From Chitinophagaceae bacterium (GTDB lineage Bacteria; Bacteroidota; Bacteroidia; Chitinophagales; Chitinophagaceae): DNA of 64,000 nucleotides. How positions within the stretch are numbered: position 1 is the stretch's first letter; the number at the start of each line of letters is the position of its first letter. Below are positions 1-9,067 of this stretch, piece after piece. Where the stretch lies: assembly GCA_016710935.1 (NCBI GenBank), contig JADJTY010000001.1:310001-374000 (forward strand), written 5' to 3'. The position numbers and the translations under genes were made by a program. Under the pieces are notes generated by a model. It was not told the DNA's origin. It searched no databases and was given only the letters and a program-made list of their open reading frames with translations.

Positions 1-2
1 TA

Positions 3-71
3 AAAGATGTACAGGTAAACCGGCAGCAAAAGATAATCAAAGACGGTTATATACTGCATGGGTGGGCTTAA
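3..71 (+). CDS. 3' end of an upstream gene (partial)
   Basis: An open frame enters from the left edge and stops with TAA; its last residues read QQKIIKDGYILHGWA, which looks like ordinary protein sequence, while the other two frames stop quickly or look less natural. No family can be assigned from about 22 residues. Its strand and position suggest the last codons of another polysaccharide-locus gene. The next 164 bases carry no clear feature beyond AT-rich leader DNA before the epimerase. Confidence 0.35.
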   Translation, partial: KDVQVNRQQKIIKDGYILHGWA

Positions 72-235
72 TGGTTATTTAGTTAAAAGGCTATAACAAA
101 GTAAAAACAAGGGTATTTTATACTGCAATATACTTATTGTTTAATCCCAAAGTTAATTAACAGCCATAATGAAAACTGATTTTAAACCGGAATATAATAT
201 ATTGGAACTTTGATTATCATTATTTTTACAACAAT

Positions 236-1207
236 ATGGTTACCATTTTAGTTACAGGTTGTGCAGGTTTTATTGGAAGTCATCTTTGTACATTACTGCT
301 CAATAAAGGGTTTAATGTTATTGGCGTAGATAATTTTGATACCTTTTACAGCCGCACGGCAAAAGAATTGAACCTGGCAAAATTTAAAGCACACCCCGCA
401 TTTAGGTTTTACGAAATTGATATCACCAAAGGTTTGGATACAATTGCCGGAGAAAATATCAAGGCCGTTATACACCTGGCTGCAAAAGCCGGCGTGCGGC
501 CTTCCATTGATGACCCGGCCGGTTACCTGCATGTAAATATTGTGGGTACACAAAAAGTGCACGAATTTATGCAGGCAAAGGCAATTGATAAACTTGTATT
601 TGCATCTTCCTCGTCTGTTTATGGCAATAATAAAAAAATGCCGTTCAGCGAAGATGACCCTGTTGACAATCCCATTTCACCTTATGCATTTACGAAAAAA
701 GCATGTGAACTGATGAATTACACCTTTCATCATTTATACCATATTGATATCATTAACCTGCGTTTTTTTACAGTATATGGTCCCGGTCAGCGCCCCGACC
801 TGGCTATCCATAAATTTGTAGAAAGAATATCCAAAAATCAGCCACTGGTTTTATTTGGTAATGGAGATACTGCAAGAGATTATACCTATGTTGATGACAC
901 GGTATCCGGCATTTACAGCGCATTGGAATATTGTTTGAATAATACGGGTATTTACACTACAGTAAATCTGGGGAATAACAAACCGGTTAAGCTTACTGAA
1001 TTGGTAGAGGTGATTTATGCAGCAATGGGGAAAGAAAAAAATGTGGTGTATGAAGACATGCAGGCCGGGGATGTGGATATTACCTTTGCTGATATAACCA
1101 AAGCGGGTAAACTGCTTCATTATAAACCGGCAACTGATCTGGCAGCAGGAATTAAAAAATTTATTGCCTGGTATAATACCCGTAATGAACAGGGCAATAT
1201 AGAGTAA
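236..1207 (+). CDS. NAD-dependent epimerase, UDP-glucuronate 4-epimerase-like
   Basis: A 323-residue short-chain dehydrogenase/reductase of the extended class. The N-terminal Rossmann motif TGCAGFIGSH binds NAD; SSSVYG supplies the catalytic serine and SPYAFTKKACE holds the YxxxK pair. The later stretch RFFTVYGPGQRPDLAIHKF followed by ARDYTYVDD is typical of UDP-glucuronate 4-epimerases, which make UDP-galacturonate in the cytoplasm. Length is normal for the family. The stop codon overlaps the next possible start as TAATG, suggesting coupling with the methyltransferase. The exact sugar substrate is an inference; family membership is clear. Confidence 0.85.
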   Translation: MVTILVTGCAGFIGSHLCTLLLNKGFNVIGVDNFDTFYSRTAKELNLAKFKAHPAFRFYEIDITKGLDTIAGENIKAVIHLAAKAGVRPSIDDPAGYLHVNIVGTQKVHEFMQAKAIDKLVFASSSSVYGNNKKMPFSEDDPVDNPISPYAFTKKACELMNYTFHHLYHIDIINLRFFTVYGPGQRPDLAIHKFVERISKNQPLVLFGNGDTARDYTYVDDTVSGIYSALEYCLNNTGIYTTVNLGNNKPVKLTELVEVIYAAMGKEKNVVYEDMQAGDVDITFADITKAGKLLHYKPATDLAAGIKKFIAWYNTRNEQGNIE

Positions 1208-2265
1208 TGTTAAACCGTTTTAGCTGTGCTTTTACTGCAAATGCGGTTTCGCCGGCAGCAATGCAAAATCCAAACAACTCAACATACATGAACCCGAACA
1301 TTAGACTGTTAAACCCCTTTACGCAAAAACCCCTGGCAGAACAGCCAGAAGGACTGGCTGAAAACGGCACCATTGTTTTTCCATATAAGAACGGAGCCTA
1401 CCGCCTGGTAGAAGATGATAACTACACCAGTAATTTTGGATACCAATGGAATAAATTTGCTGCCACACAGATAGACCAGGCACAAAAAAATATGCAGCTT
1501 AGTAACCGGCGTGTGTTTGCTGTTACCGGTTGGGATAAGGAAGACCTGCAGGATAAAAATGTACTTGAAGTAGGCAGCGGCGCCGGACGCTTTTCGCAGG
1601 TGATACTCGACCATACCAAAGCAAACCTATACAGCGTTGACTACAGCAATGCAGTGGAAGCCAATTTTAAAAACAACGGCCACCACAAAGAACGTTTTCA
1701 TTTATACCAGGCCAGCGTATATGATATGCCTTTTGCAAAAGGACAGTTTGATAAAGTATTTTGTTTTGGTGTGATACAACATACACCCGATGTACAAAAA
1801 ACGGTTCAATCACTCATCAGCATGGCGAAGCCTGGTGCCGAAGTTATTGTGGATTTTTATTGTGTAAATGGCTGGTGGACAAAAGTGCAGGCCAAATACA
1901 TCTTCAGGCCCATTACCAAAAAATGGAGCCACGAAAAATTGCTGAATAAGATTGAAAAAAATGTTGACTGGATGATTGCAGCAACCACTTTTTTTAATAA
2001 GATAGGTATCGGCAGATTTGTAAACCGCTTTATCCCTATTTGTGATATTAAGGGCACATTACCGCAAGGTATGAGCAAACAGGAACTACGTGAGTGGTGC
2101 ATCCTGGATACATTTGATATGTTTAGTCCCGAGTACGACCAGCCACAAAAAGTAAGCACCGTAAAAAAATGGTTTGAAGAAAATGGTATGGAACAGGTTT
2201 GGGGTGGCACGATCCGTTTTGACAATAGCACTGCCTATGTAGTAAAAGGCATTAAAAAATTGTAA
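1207..2265 (+). CDS. Class I SAM-dependent methyltransferase
   Basis: Motif I, VLEVGSGAGRFSQ, and a downstream acidic residue in SVDYSNA mark an AdoMet-binding Rossmann fold; FCFGVIQHTPD is the usual post-motif region of class I enzymes. About 90 residues precede motif I and contain a segment (PFTQKPLAEQPEGL) like the N-terminal element of sugar or lipid methyltransferases. The first ATG overlaps the previous stop as TAATG; an in-frame ATG at 1288 gives a more natural N-terminus and may be the real start. Its place in the locus suggests methylation of a glycan or glycan precursor. The substrate cannot be read from sequence. Confidence 0.75.
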   Translation: MLNRFSCAFTANAVSPAAMQNPNNSTYMNPNIRLLNPFTQKPLAEQPEGLAENGTIVFPYKNGAYRLVEDDNYTSNFGYQWNKFAATQIDQAQKNMQLSNRRVFAVTGWDKEDLQDKNVLEVGSGAGRFSQVILDHTKANLYSVDYSNAVEANFKNNGHHKERFHLYQASVYDMPFAKGQFDKVFCFGVIQHTPDVQKTVQSLISMAKPGAEVIVDFYCVNGWWTKVQAKYIFRPITKKWSHEKLLNKIEKNVDWMIAATTFFNKIGIGRFVNRFIPICDIKGTLPQGMSKQELREWCILDTFDMFSPEYDQPQKVSTVKKWFEENGMEQVWGGTIRFDNSTAYVVKGIKKL

Positions 2266-2286
2266 ACCAATACGTGATTGAGTTTT

Positions 2287-2348
2287 GCCACAGATTTACA
2301 CGAATTTTTCTTTGTCTTTTATCTGTGAAAATCAGTGTAATCCGTGGC
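2287..2348. repeat. Imperfect inverted intergenic repeat
   Basis: The left arm starts GCCACAGATTTACACGAATT and the right arm ends CAGTGTAATCCGTGGC; reverse-complemented, the right arm matches the left with few differences. Repeats of this wording (wash of cacagatt/acacgaatt) are common between genes in Bacteroidota. It fills most of the gap before the glycosyltransferase and overlaps an apparent GTG start at 2344, arguing against that start. Confidence 0.6.
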
Positions 2349-2388
2349 TAAAAAGATTCACGAAGTGAATTGGAAATTTGAGTTTAAC

Positions 2389-3471
2389 ATGCAAAAAAAG
2401 ATCATTCATTTTATTTTTAACCTCAGCCGCGGTGGTGCCGAAACCATGCTGGTGAGGGTGATAAAAGAACTGCCTGAGTATGAACATGTGGTGGTTACCC
2501 TCTTCCCTGGTAATAATTTTGGAACTGAGCTGCAATGCAAAAAATGGATATGCCTCAATATACATTCACTTGTTGCGTTACCACTTGCTTTTTTAAAATT
2601 CAGGAAACTGGTTAAGGAAGAAAAGCCTGACCTGGTTCATACACACTTATTCTGGCCAACGCTTGTTGCAAGACTTTCGGTATCAAAAAGAATTCCTTTA
2701 ATTACAACCATCCACGCCTTTATTGCAACTTCCGGCGAATACAAGCATGGATATATTCGTTTTTTAGATAAGCTTAGTTATAAGTTTCGGAAGAGTATTA
2801 TTATCGTAGTAGCCAAAGGAGCTTTGGACGAATACTTTTCATTCCTGAATCTTAATCCCTATAAGGCTTATGCCTTATACACATTTGTAGATGTTGCACG
2901 TTTTAATATTGACAGGATAACTGCTGCAAAAAAAAATGATACGTTCAGACTGGTAGCTGTTGGAGCTTTGCGTTTACAAAAAAATTATCCGTACATCATT
3001 AATGCTATGGCATTGATAAAAGATAAGAATATTGAACTGGATATTTACGGAACGGGCAATTTACAAACTGAACTTCAGCACCAAATCGATTCAACGGGTG
3101 CAAAGGTTTTTTTAAAAGGAGAAGTAAATAATATTGAAGCCATTATACCGCAGTACGATCTCTTTGTAATGTCATCTACCTACGAAGGTTTTTCTTTAGG
3201 TATATTGGAAGCTATGGCCATGCGCATGCCGCTGTTGCTGAGTGATATTGCGTCTTTTAAAGAACAGTGCGAAGATAATGCCTGGTATTTTTCACTGGAA
3301 GATGAGCAGGATGCTGCATCGCAGATTGTGGCGCTTAGTAATGAAAATACAAATGTATTGCTCGAAAAAGCGGAAGCAGGCAGGCAGCGGGCCATTAATA
3401 ATTTTACATTGCCACATCATATTGCCGGTTTGCGGAAAATTTATGATGAGGCTTTGAGTAGTACCGATTAA
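2389..3471 (+). CDS. Glycosyltransferase family 4
   Basis: A GT-B fold glycosyltransferase of about 360 residues. The N-terminal domain opens with IIHFIFNLSRGGAETML, the usual acceptor-side glycine-rich loop, and continues with DLVHTHLFWP. The C-terminal nucleotide-sugar domain has LVAVGALRLQKNYPYII and the signature VMSSTYEGFSLGILEAMAM, whose EGF...E pattern contacts the donor. The ATG at 2389 is preferred to a GTG at 2344 because the extra residues would be encoded by an intergenic repeat. It probably adds a sugar to the lipid-linked polysaccharide on the cytoplasmic face; donor and acceptor are unknown. Confidence 0.85.
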   Translation: MQKKIIHFIFNLSRGGAETMLVRVIKELPEYEHVVVTLFPGNNFGTELQCKKWICLNIHSLVALPLAFLKFRKLVKEEKPDLVHTHLFWPTLVARLSVSKRIPLITTIHAFIATSGEYKHGYIRFLDKLSYKFRKSIIIVVAKGALDEYFSFLNLNPYKAYALYTFVDVARFNIDRITAAKKNDTFRLVAVGALRLQKNYPYIINAMALIKDKNIELDIYGTGNLQTELQHQIDSTGAKVFLKGEVNNIEAIIPQYDLFVMSSTYEGFSLGILEAMAMRMPLLLSDIASFKEQCEDNAWYFSLEDEQDAASQIVALSNENTNVLLEKAEAGRQRAINNFTLPHHIAGLRKIYDEALSSTD

Positions 3472-3510
3472 CAGAATAGCTATTGTAACTTTACCAATAA
3501 ATAAAATAAC

Positions 3511-5421
3511 ATGTGCGGCATTTCGGGTTTCATCGATTTTAATAAGAAGACCTATATTGATGTATTGGAAAAAATGAACCGCATCATGGCGCACCGTGGC
3601 CCCGATGGAGAAGGTTATGGCATGTACGAAACAGACAATGCTACAATTGGCCTTGGGCACCGCAGGTTAAGTATTATAGATCTGACAGCCGGCGGAAACC
3701 AACCAAAAACCTTTGGCAGCCTGCACATTACTTTTAACGGTGAAATTTATAATTATGCAGAAATAAAAAATGAACTGGAGCAAAAAGGACATCAGTTCGA
3801 CAGCCATAGCGATACCGAAGTCATTTTACATGCTTATAAAGAATGGGGTACTGCTGCTTTGCAAAAATTCATCGGCATGTTTGCGCTGGCTATTTATGAC
3901 GATGCCGAACAAAAATTATTTGCCTGTAGAGACAGGGCTGGTGTAAAACCTTTCTTCTATTATTATAAAGATGGATTATTTCTTTTCGGATCAGAGTTGA
4001 AAGCGCTGGTGCAACATCCTTCTTTTGAAAAGCAGATCAACAACGATGCCGTAGGTGCGTTTTTACAGTTTGGATATGTACCCACACCTCATTGTATTTT
4101 TAACAATGCTTATAAATTAAAACCCGGTCACTTCTTGATTTTTGATATAAAAAAGCAGGAATTTAAAGAAGAACAATACTGGAATGTGTACGATGCGTAT
4201 AACAAACCCATTTTGGATATCAGCCTGCCCGAAGCAATTGAAGAAACCGAAAAGCTGCTCACCAGTGCCTTTCAATACCGCATGGTAAGCGATGTGCCGG
4301 TTGGTGTTTTTTTAAGTGGCGGTTACGACAGCACTTGTGTTACAGCCATTCTGCAAAAGAACAATTCTGAAAAAATAAAGACATTTACCATTGGCGTGCA
4401 GGATGCAGGCATGAATGAAGCGCCCTTTGCAAAAGAAATTGCAGCCCATCTCGGTACGGATCATACCGAATATTATTGCACCGAAAAAGAAGCGCTGGAT
4501 ATTGTTCCGCAGCTGCCTTTTTTTTATGATGAACCTTTTGCAGATAGCAGTGCCATACCAACCACGCTCGTAAGCCGTATTGCCCGGGAAAAAGTTACCG
4601 TAGCCCTTTCAGCCGATGCCGGTGATGAGATCTTTGCCGGCTACAACCGCTATGATTTTATGTCGAAATATGGCGGTTCCATACAAAAAATACCAGGCGT
4701 TTTGCGCAAGAGCGCTGCAGCCATGATGGAATTGATCCCGGCTGATAAGATTCCGGTCTTTAATAAAAAATATCTTTTTCACAGCCGCTACGAAAAAGTA
4801 AAATCACTTTTAAAAGAACCATCTGCCCGTAATGTTTTAATGAGCATGACGCAGCAGATGAACTCAAAAGATCTGACCGAACTGTTTAAAGACAGCATTA
4901 AACAGATGCCTTCTTATTTTGACAGTAAGGATCTTAAACCTGATAACTATTCTGTTTTATCTTATATGATGGCGGTAGACTACCAGACTTATCTTTTAGA
5001 TGATATTCTGCAAAAAGTTGACAGGGCGGGTATGAGTGTTAGCCTGGAAGGCAGGGAACCCTTTTTAGACCAACGGATTATTGAATGGGCTGCGCAATTG
5101 CCACTGGAATATAAATACAACAAGGGCAACAAAAAATTTATACTTAAGCAGATCGTACATAAATATATTCCGGCTAACATGATGGACAGGCCGAAAATGG
5201 GCTTTGGTATACCCATTGCTGCCTGGTTACAAAACGAGCTGAAACCTTTTGTAGATATGTATTTTGATGAACAATTCATTCAAAAACAAAATATTTTCAA
5301 CAACCACATAATACAGCGTATAAAAAATTCGTTTTACCACGGCAAGATTGAAAGGGCAGAAAAAGTGTGGTATATTTTGATGTTTCAGATGTGGTATGAC
5401 AGGTGGATGAACAATAATTAA
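3511..5421 (+). CDS. asnB: Asparagine synthase (glutamine-hydrolysing) family amidotransferase
   Basis: The protein begins MCGISGF, so the mature N-terminal Cys is the class II glutaminase nucleophile, and RGPDGEG and FNGEIYNYAE are the expected glutamine-site motifs. The synthetase half has the PP-loop SGGYDST at about residue 270 and later SADAGDEIFAGYNRY. At 636 residues it matches the long AsnB type often found in polysaccharide loci, where it may amidate a uronic acid or another carboxylate rather than aspartate. It sits alone, with 39 bases before and 90 after, in the same direction as its neighbours. The family is certain; the glycan-modifying role is inference. Confidence 0.88.
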   Translation: MCGISGFIDFNKKTYIDVLEKMNRIMAHRGPDGEGYGMYETDNATIGLGHRRLSIIDLTAGGNQPKTFGSLHITFNGEIYNYAEIKNELEQKGHQFDSHSDTEVILHAYKEWGTAALQKFIGMFALAIYDDAEQKLFACRDRAGVKPFFYYYKDGLFLFGSELKALVQHPSFEKQINNDAVGAFLQFGYVPTPHCIFNNAYKLKPGHFLIFDIKKQEFKEEQYWNVYDAYNKPILDISLPEAIEETEKLLTSAFQYRMVSDVPVGVFLSGGYDSTCVTAILQKNNSEKIKTFTIGVQDAGMNEAPFAKEIAAHLGTDHTEYYCTEKEALDIVPQLPFFYDEPFADSSAIPTTLVSRIAREKVTVALSADAGDEIFAGYNRYDFMSKYGGSIQKIPGVLRKSAAAMMELIPADKIPVFNKKYLFHSRYEKVKSLLKEPSARNVLMSMTQQMNSKDLTELFKDSIKQMPSYFDSKDLKPDNYSVLSYMMAVDYQTYLLDDILQKVDRAGMSVSLEGREPFLDQRIIEWAAQLPLEYKYNKGNKKFILKQIVHKYIPANMMDRPKMGFGIPIAAWLQNELKPFVDMYFDEQFIQKQNIFNNHIIQRIKNSFYHGKIERAEKVWYILMFQMWYDRWMNNN

Positions 5422-5511
5422 GACTTATGCACGTTTACAAATACCGATAATCCGCTCCCTTCCAAAACTGCAAATTAAATAAGGCTTATATTTACCTTAC
5501 ATAACCCCCTA

Positions 5512-6333
5512 ATGACGGAATACGAAATAAAAGCGAAGAACAAATTCTCGTTTGGTCTGGCAGAATTGATCCAGTACCGTGAACTGTTTTATTTTTTCAC
5601 CTGGCGTGATGTGAAGGTGAAATACAAACAGGCTGCACTGGGTATTCTCTGGGCCATCCTGCAGCCATTGATCATGATGCTGATGTTTACCCTCATCTTC
5701 AGCAAGGCACTTAAAGTAAGCAGCGATGGTATTCCGTATCCTGTTTTTGCCATCAGCGGTTTATTGATCTGGAACATTTTCAGCAACGGGCTAATGAACA
5801 GCGCTAACAGCATGGTCAATAATGCCAACATCATCAAGAAAATATATTTTCCAAGGCTAATCATTCCAATGAGTGCGATACTTACCGCACTGGTTGATTT
5901 TTTATTTGCATTGACGATCTATGTTGCCATTCTTATTTATTATCACCAGGGAGTAGATTTTGTAAAACTGTTTATTTACCTGCCTTTAAGCATGCTGATA
6001 ACAGTTGTAACAACATTTGGGCTGGGCTCTTTTCTAGCAGCATTAAATGTCAAGTATAGAGATTTTCAATACCTGCTTCCTTTTATGATACAGTTTTTAT
6101 TATTTGCCAACCCTGTTTTATACTCGGCAAAAGCATTTACCAATCCGGTCATCAATACCATCATGAAGGTAAACCCGATTGCATCTGCCATACAGCTTTG
6201 CCGTAGTGTGTTTACCGGCCAGGAAGTTGACTGGCAGGCTGTGGGTATCGGAAGCTCGGTTGCAATCCTGTTGTTTTTTATCGGAATTTATACATTCAGA
6301 AAAACAGAATCATACTTTGCCGATTTAGCATAA
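5512..6333 (+). CDS. Polysaccharide ABC exporter permease (Wzm/TagG family)
   Basis: A 273-residue integral membrane protein of the ABC-2 class. The N-terminal amphipathic segment with FFTWRDVKVKYKQAALG and LGILWAILQPLIMM is the hallmark of O-antigen and teichoic-acid exporters, followed by about six hydrophobic segments. It should form the inner-membrane channel that flips a completed undecaprenyl-linked polysaccharide. The ATPase partner lies 108 bases downstream, separated by a short palindrome. The family is clear from the N-terminal signature and length. Confidence 0.88.
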   Translation: MTEYEIKAKNKFSFGLAELIQYRELFYFFTWRDVKVKYKQAALGILWAILQPLIMMLMFTLIFSKALKVSSDGIPYPVFAISGLLIWNIFSNGLMNSANSMVNNANIIKKIYFPRLIIPMSAILTALVDFLFALTIYVAILIYYHQGVDFVKLFIYLPLSMLITVVTTFGLGSFLAALNVKYRDFQYLLPFMIQFLLFANPVLYSAKAFTNPVINTIMKVNPIASAIQLCRSVFTGQEVDWQAVGIGSSVAILLFFIGIYTFRKTESYFADLA

Positions 6334-6400
6334 TTATGAAATGAGCCAGAACGAAAGATATGATCAATTAGGAGTTTTAACAGGCGAATTCCATAGCCTG

Positions 6401-6416
6401 TCCCGATTTTTCGGGA
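6401..6416. repeat. Short palindrome TCCCGA-N4-TCGGGA
   Basis: Six-base arms TCCCGA and TCGGGA enclose TTTT between the exporter permease and ATPase genes. The same arms occur at 55135-55151 and, extended, inside the cobalamin riboswitch at 59707-59725. It could be a weak hairpin modulating expression within the operon, or a dispersed repeat. Confidence 0.5.
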
Positions 6417-6441
6417 TGGCCAAAATCAATATAGAAAACAC

Positions 6442-7632
6442 ATGAAACCAATATTAGAAGTACAGCATTTAACCAAGGAATTTAAAATTGGTGCTAAGCA
6501 GGAACGATACCTGTCGTTGAGAGATGCATTGGCTAAACCCTTCCGGAAAAAAGATAAGGAAGCCAGTACTTTTCTTGCATTGGATGATATCAATTTTAAT
6601 GTTAATGCCGGGGAAAGTATTGGAATAATAGGAAGAAATGGCGCTGGCAAAAGCACTTTACTAAAAATACTTAGCAGAATTACTCCTCCTTCATCGGGTA
6701 AAATAGTTTGCCGTGGCCGGGTGGCAAGTTTGCTGGAAGTAGGTACCGGTTTTCATCCCGAACTGAGCGGACGTGAAAATGTGTACATGAACGGAAGCAT
6801 ACTGGGTATGCGTAAGGCAGAGATCAATAAGCATTTCGACTCTATTGTAGATTTTAGCGGAGTCGAAAAATTTCTGGATACACCTTTAAAGCGCTACAGC
6901 AGTGGTATGCAGCTGCGTTTAGCTTTTTCGGTAGCTGCTTTTTTGGAACCGGAAATATTAATTATTGACGAAGTACTGGCAGTAGGCGATGCTGAGTTTC
7001 AGAAAAAATGCCTGAACAAAATGAAGGATGTGAGCATGAATGAAGGGCGCACTGTTTTGTTTGTTAGCCATGATATGAATGCGATAAAAACTTTGTCAAA
7101 CACAGCTATATTATTAGATTCGGGCAAAGTAGTAAAAAATGATAAAGTTGGAGAAGTAATACCATTATACTTAAACAGAATTCAGCTTACCAATAACTGG
7201 AACCGGCCGGAAACATCTGCAGCGCCGCATTTTACCAATGTAAGTATTGTTGTAAAAGATCATCAACCCCAACTTAAACTGGAGGTTACATTTACCGTCA
7301 AGTCTGATGTGAAGATGAACAAGGCATTTGTTGCATTTAACATATCAAGCAATACCGGTACTATGATAGGGCAGGCTATTCCCAACCTGGAGCCATTTAT
7401 AGATGCCTCTTTTTCTAAACAGACTTTTACAACTGAAATTGAAATAACAGGATTTGTGCCCGGAACTTTTTTGGTTAGCGCCTGGATAGGTCCGCATTAT
7501 TCAGAAACCTACGACTGGCAAAAAGATATTGTAGGATTTAATATTGTTGATACCCCACAGCCTGGAAGGGTTTACCCGCATGCTGCAGAACAGGGAAATA
7601 TTGTTCCGTTTTCAAAAATGATAAATAACTAA
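6442..7632 (+). CDS. Polysaccharide ABC exporter ATPase with C-terminal Wzt-like domain
   Basis: The nucleotide-binding domain carries Walker A IGRNGAGKST, the signature YSSGMQLRLAFS, Walker B ILIIDEVLAVGD and the H-loop FVSHD. Its N-terminal part (SLRDALAKPF) is typical of O-antigen exporters. At 396 residues it is about 150 longer than a bare ATPase; residues from about 245 on form a beta-rich extension like the Wzt C-terminal domain, which recognises the capped non-reducing end of the glycan before export. Several methyltransferases follow, and methyl caps are known termination signals in such systems, so the partner genes make biological sense. Confidence 0.87.
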   Translation: MKPILEVQHLTKEFKIGAKQERYLSLRDALAKPFRKKDKEASTFLALDDINFNVNAGESIGIIGRNGAGKSTLLKILSRITPPSSGKIVCRGRVASLLEVGTGFHPELSGRENVYMNGSILGMRKAEINKHFDSIVDFSGVEKFLDTPLKRYSSGMQLRLAFSVAAFLEPEILIIDEVLAVGDAEFQKKCLNKMKDVSMNEGRTVLFVSHDMNAIKTLSNTAILLDSGKVVKNDKVGEVIPLYLNRIQLTNNWNRPETSAAPHFTNVSIVVKDHQPQLKLEVTFTVKSDVKMNKAFVAFNISSNTGTMIGQAIPNLEPFIDASFSKQTFTTEIEITGFVPGTFLVSAWIGPHYSETYDWQKDIVGFNIVDTPQPGRVYPHAAEQGNIVPFSKMINN

Positions 7633-7634
7633 CT

Positions 7635-8330
7635 ATGATAATTGCAACTGCAAAGAAATTTCTGAGGGGCATGCAAACAGATATGCAAACAGAGAGGCTT
7701 TACGGTCCTGTTCATAAAAAATTCATGGAGTTTTCAATGCTACTCCGTCGTGATTTTATTGATTGTTTAAAACTGGTTTCAACATTCAAAGACATCAACG
7801 GCAGCATCATTGAATGCGGTGTGTGGCGTGGTGGAATGATCGCTGGCATTGCAGAAGTGATGGGCAAAGAGAGACAGTATTATCTGTTTGACAGTTTTGA
7901 AGGCCTGCCTGATGCAAAAGAAATTGATGGAGAAGGTGCTATGGCCTGGAAGGACCTGGGGTCGGCTAATAATTATGATAATTGTAAGGCTGAAATTGAA
8001 TGGGCACAAAAAGCCATGGAGCTAGCTGGTGTTACAGATAAAGCCAGTTTTATAAAAGGCTGGTTTGATGATACTGTCCCGAAGTTTGAAACCAACGAAC
8101 CAATAGCTGTGCTGCGCCTTGATGGAGACTGGTACGATTCTACGATGGTTTGCCTTGAACACTTGTTTCCAAAAGTAACCGTAGGAGGGTTGATCATTTT
8201 AGATGATTATTATGCATGGGATGGCTGTTCCAAAGCACTTCACGATTATTTATCAAAATACCAAAGGCCGGAGCGTATAATAAAAGCTTATTCTTCCGGC
8301 TGTTATTTAATTAAAAAACATGACCCCTAA
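7635..8330 (+). CDS. TylF/MycF-family O-methyltransferase
   Basis: A 231-residue protein with the family order of motifs: IIECGVWRGGM (AdoMet loop), YLFDSFEGLPD, then LRLDGDWYDSTMVCLE and GGLIILDDYYAWDG, where the aspartates bind the metal needed by macrocin-type O-methyltransferases. It starts two bases after the exporter ATPase gene and overlaps the next methyltransferase by 11 bases, a translationally coupled run. It most likely methylates a sugar hydroxyl on the glycan, perhaps its terminal residue. The family is well supported; the substrate is inferred from context. Confidence 0.85.
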   Translation: MIIATAKKFLRGMQTDMQTERLYGPVHKKFMEFSMLLRRDFIDCLKLVSTFKDINGSIIECGVWRGGMIAGIAEVMGKERQYYLFDSFEGLPDAKEIDGEGAMAWKDLGSANNYDNCKAEIEWAQKAMELAGVTDKASFIKGWFDDTVPKFETNEPIAVLRLDGDWYDSTMVCLEHLFPKVTVGGLIILDDYYAWDGCSKALHDYLSKYQRPERIIKAYSSGCYLIKKHDP

Positions 8331-9060
8331 AACCTATCAGGATAATTTTTTTGGTTTTCATTCAGATGATTCTTTCAATTCTGCAAAAGAAGTCATTCCT
8401 GTTATTTTACAATTTATAAAACCAGCATCGGTTATTGATATTGGATGCGGTGCCGGCAACTGGTTATACAACTGGAATGAGTTGGGTGTAACCAATTTTT
8501 TAGGTGTAGATGGCGATTATGTCAGGGCCGAAGATCTGATCATCGATAAGAACAATTTTGAATCGGCTAACCTGGATAATGGTTTCAGCACCGACAGGAA
8601 ATTTGACCTGGTAACATCGCTTGAAGTGGCTGAACATATAAAACCAGAGAATGCCGAAAAATTCATTGCTTCTCTTTGCAACCTCGGCGATGTGATCGTT
8701 TTTTCTGCCGCCATTCCAGGTCAGGACGGAACACTGCACTTCAACGAACAATATCCCGATTACTGGATAGAAAAATTTGCAAAGCATAACTTCAAGCCTT
8801 ACGATTGTTTAAGAGAACTTATCTGGAACAACGACAAGGTTTCGCCCTGGTACCGGCAGAATGTTTTGTTTTTTGTAAACGATAGTGTAAAAGATAAGCA
8901 CCCGTCAATTACCAGCAACACAAAAAAGATACTTCCACTTGTTCATCCGGAAATTTACAGATCGAGAGTGAGGGACGCAGCTTACAGCAAAAGAATCTTA
9001 AAAAGTCCTTATACCGCTTTGCGTTATTTCGCAAGCAATTTTTTTAACAAAAAAAAGTAA
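8320..9060 (+). CDS. Class I SAM-dependent methyltransferase
   Basis: Motif I reads VIDIGCGAGNWLYNW, followed by FLGVDGDYV (acidic ribose-binding residue) and DLVTSLEVAEHI, a pattern typical of small cytoplasmic methyltransferases in glycan loci. The C-terminal 70 residues (SRVRDAAYSKRILKSPYTALRYF) are basic and may bind a lipid-linked acceptor or another protein. It overlaps the TylF-like gene by 11 bases and lies seven bases before another methyltransferase, so the three are one expression unit. The substrate is unknown. Confidence 0.78.
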   Translation: MTPKTYQDNFFGFHSDDSFNSAKEVIPVILQFIKPASVIDIGCGAGNWLYNWNELGVTNFLGVDGDYVRAEDLIIDKNNFESANLDNGFSTDRKFDLVTSLEVAEHIKPENAEKFIASLCNLGDVIVFSAAIPGQDGTLHFNEQYPDYWIEKFAKHNFKPYDCLRELIWNNDKVSPWYRQNVLFFVNDSVKDKHPSITSNTKKILPLVHPEIYRSRVRDAAYSKRILKSPYTALRYFASNFFNKKK

Positions 9061-9067
9061 CGAAGCA

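Noticed and set aside
2344..2388. GTG start extending the family 4 glycosyltransferase upstream
   Set aside because: The extension is encoded by an intergenic repeat; the ATG at 2389 fits the domain start.
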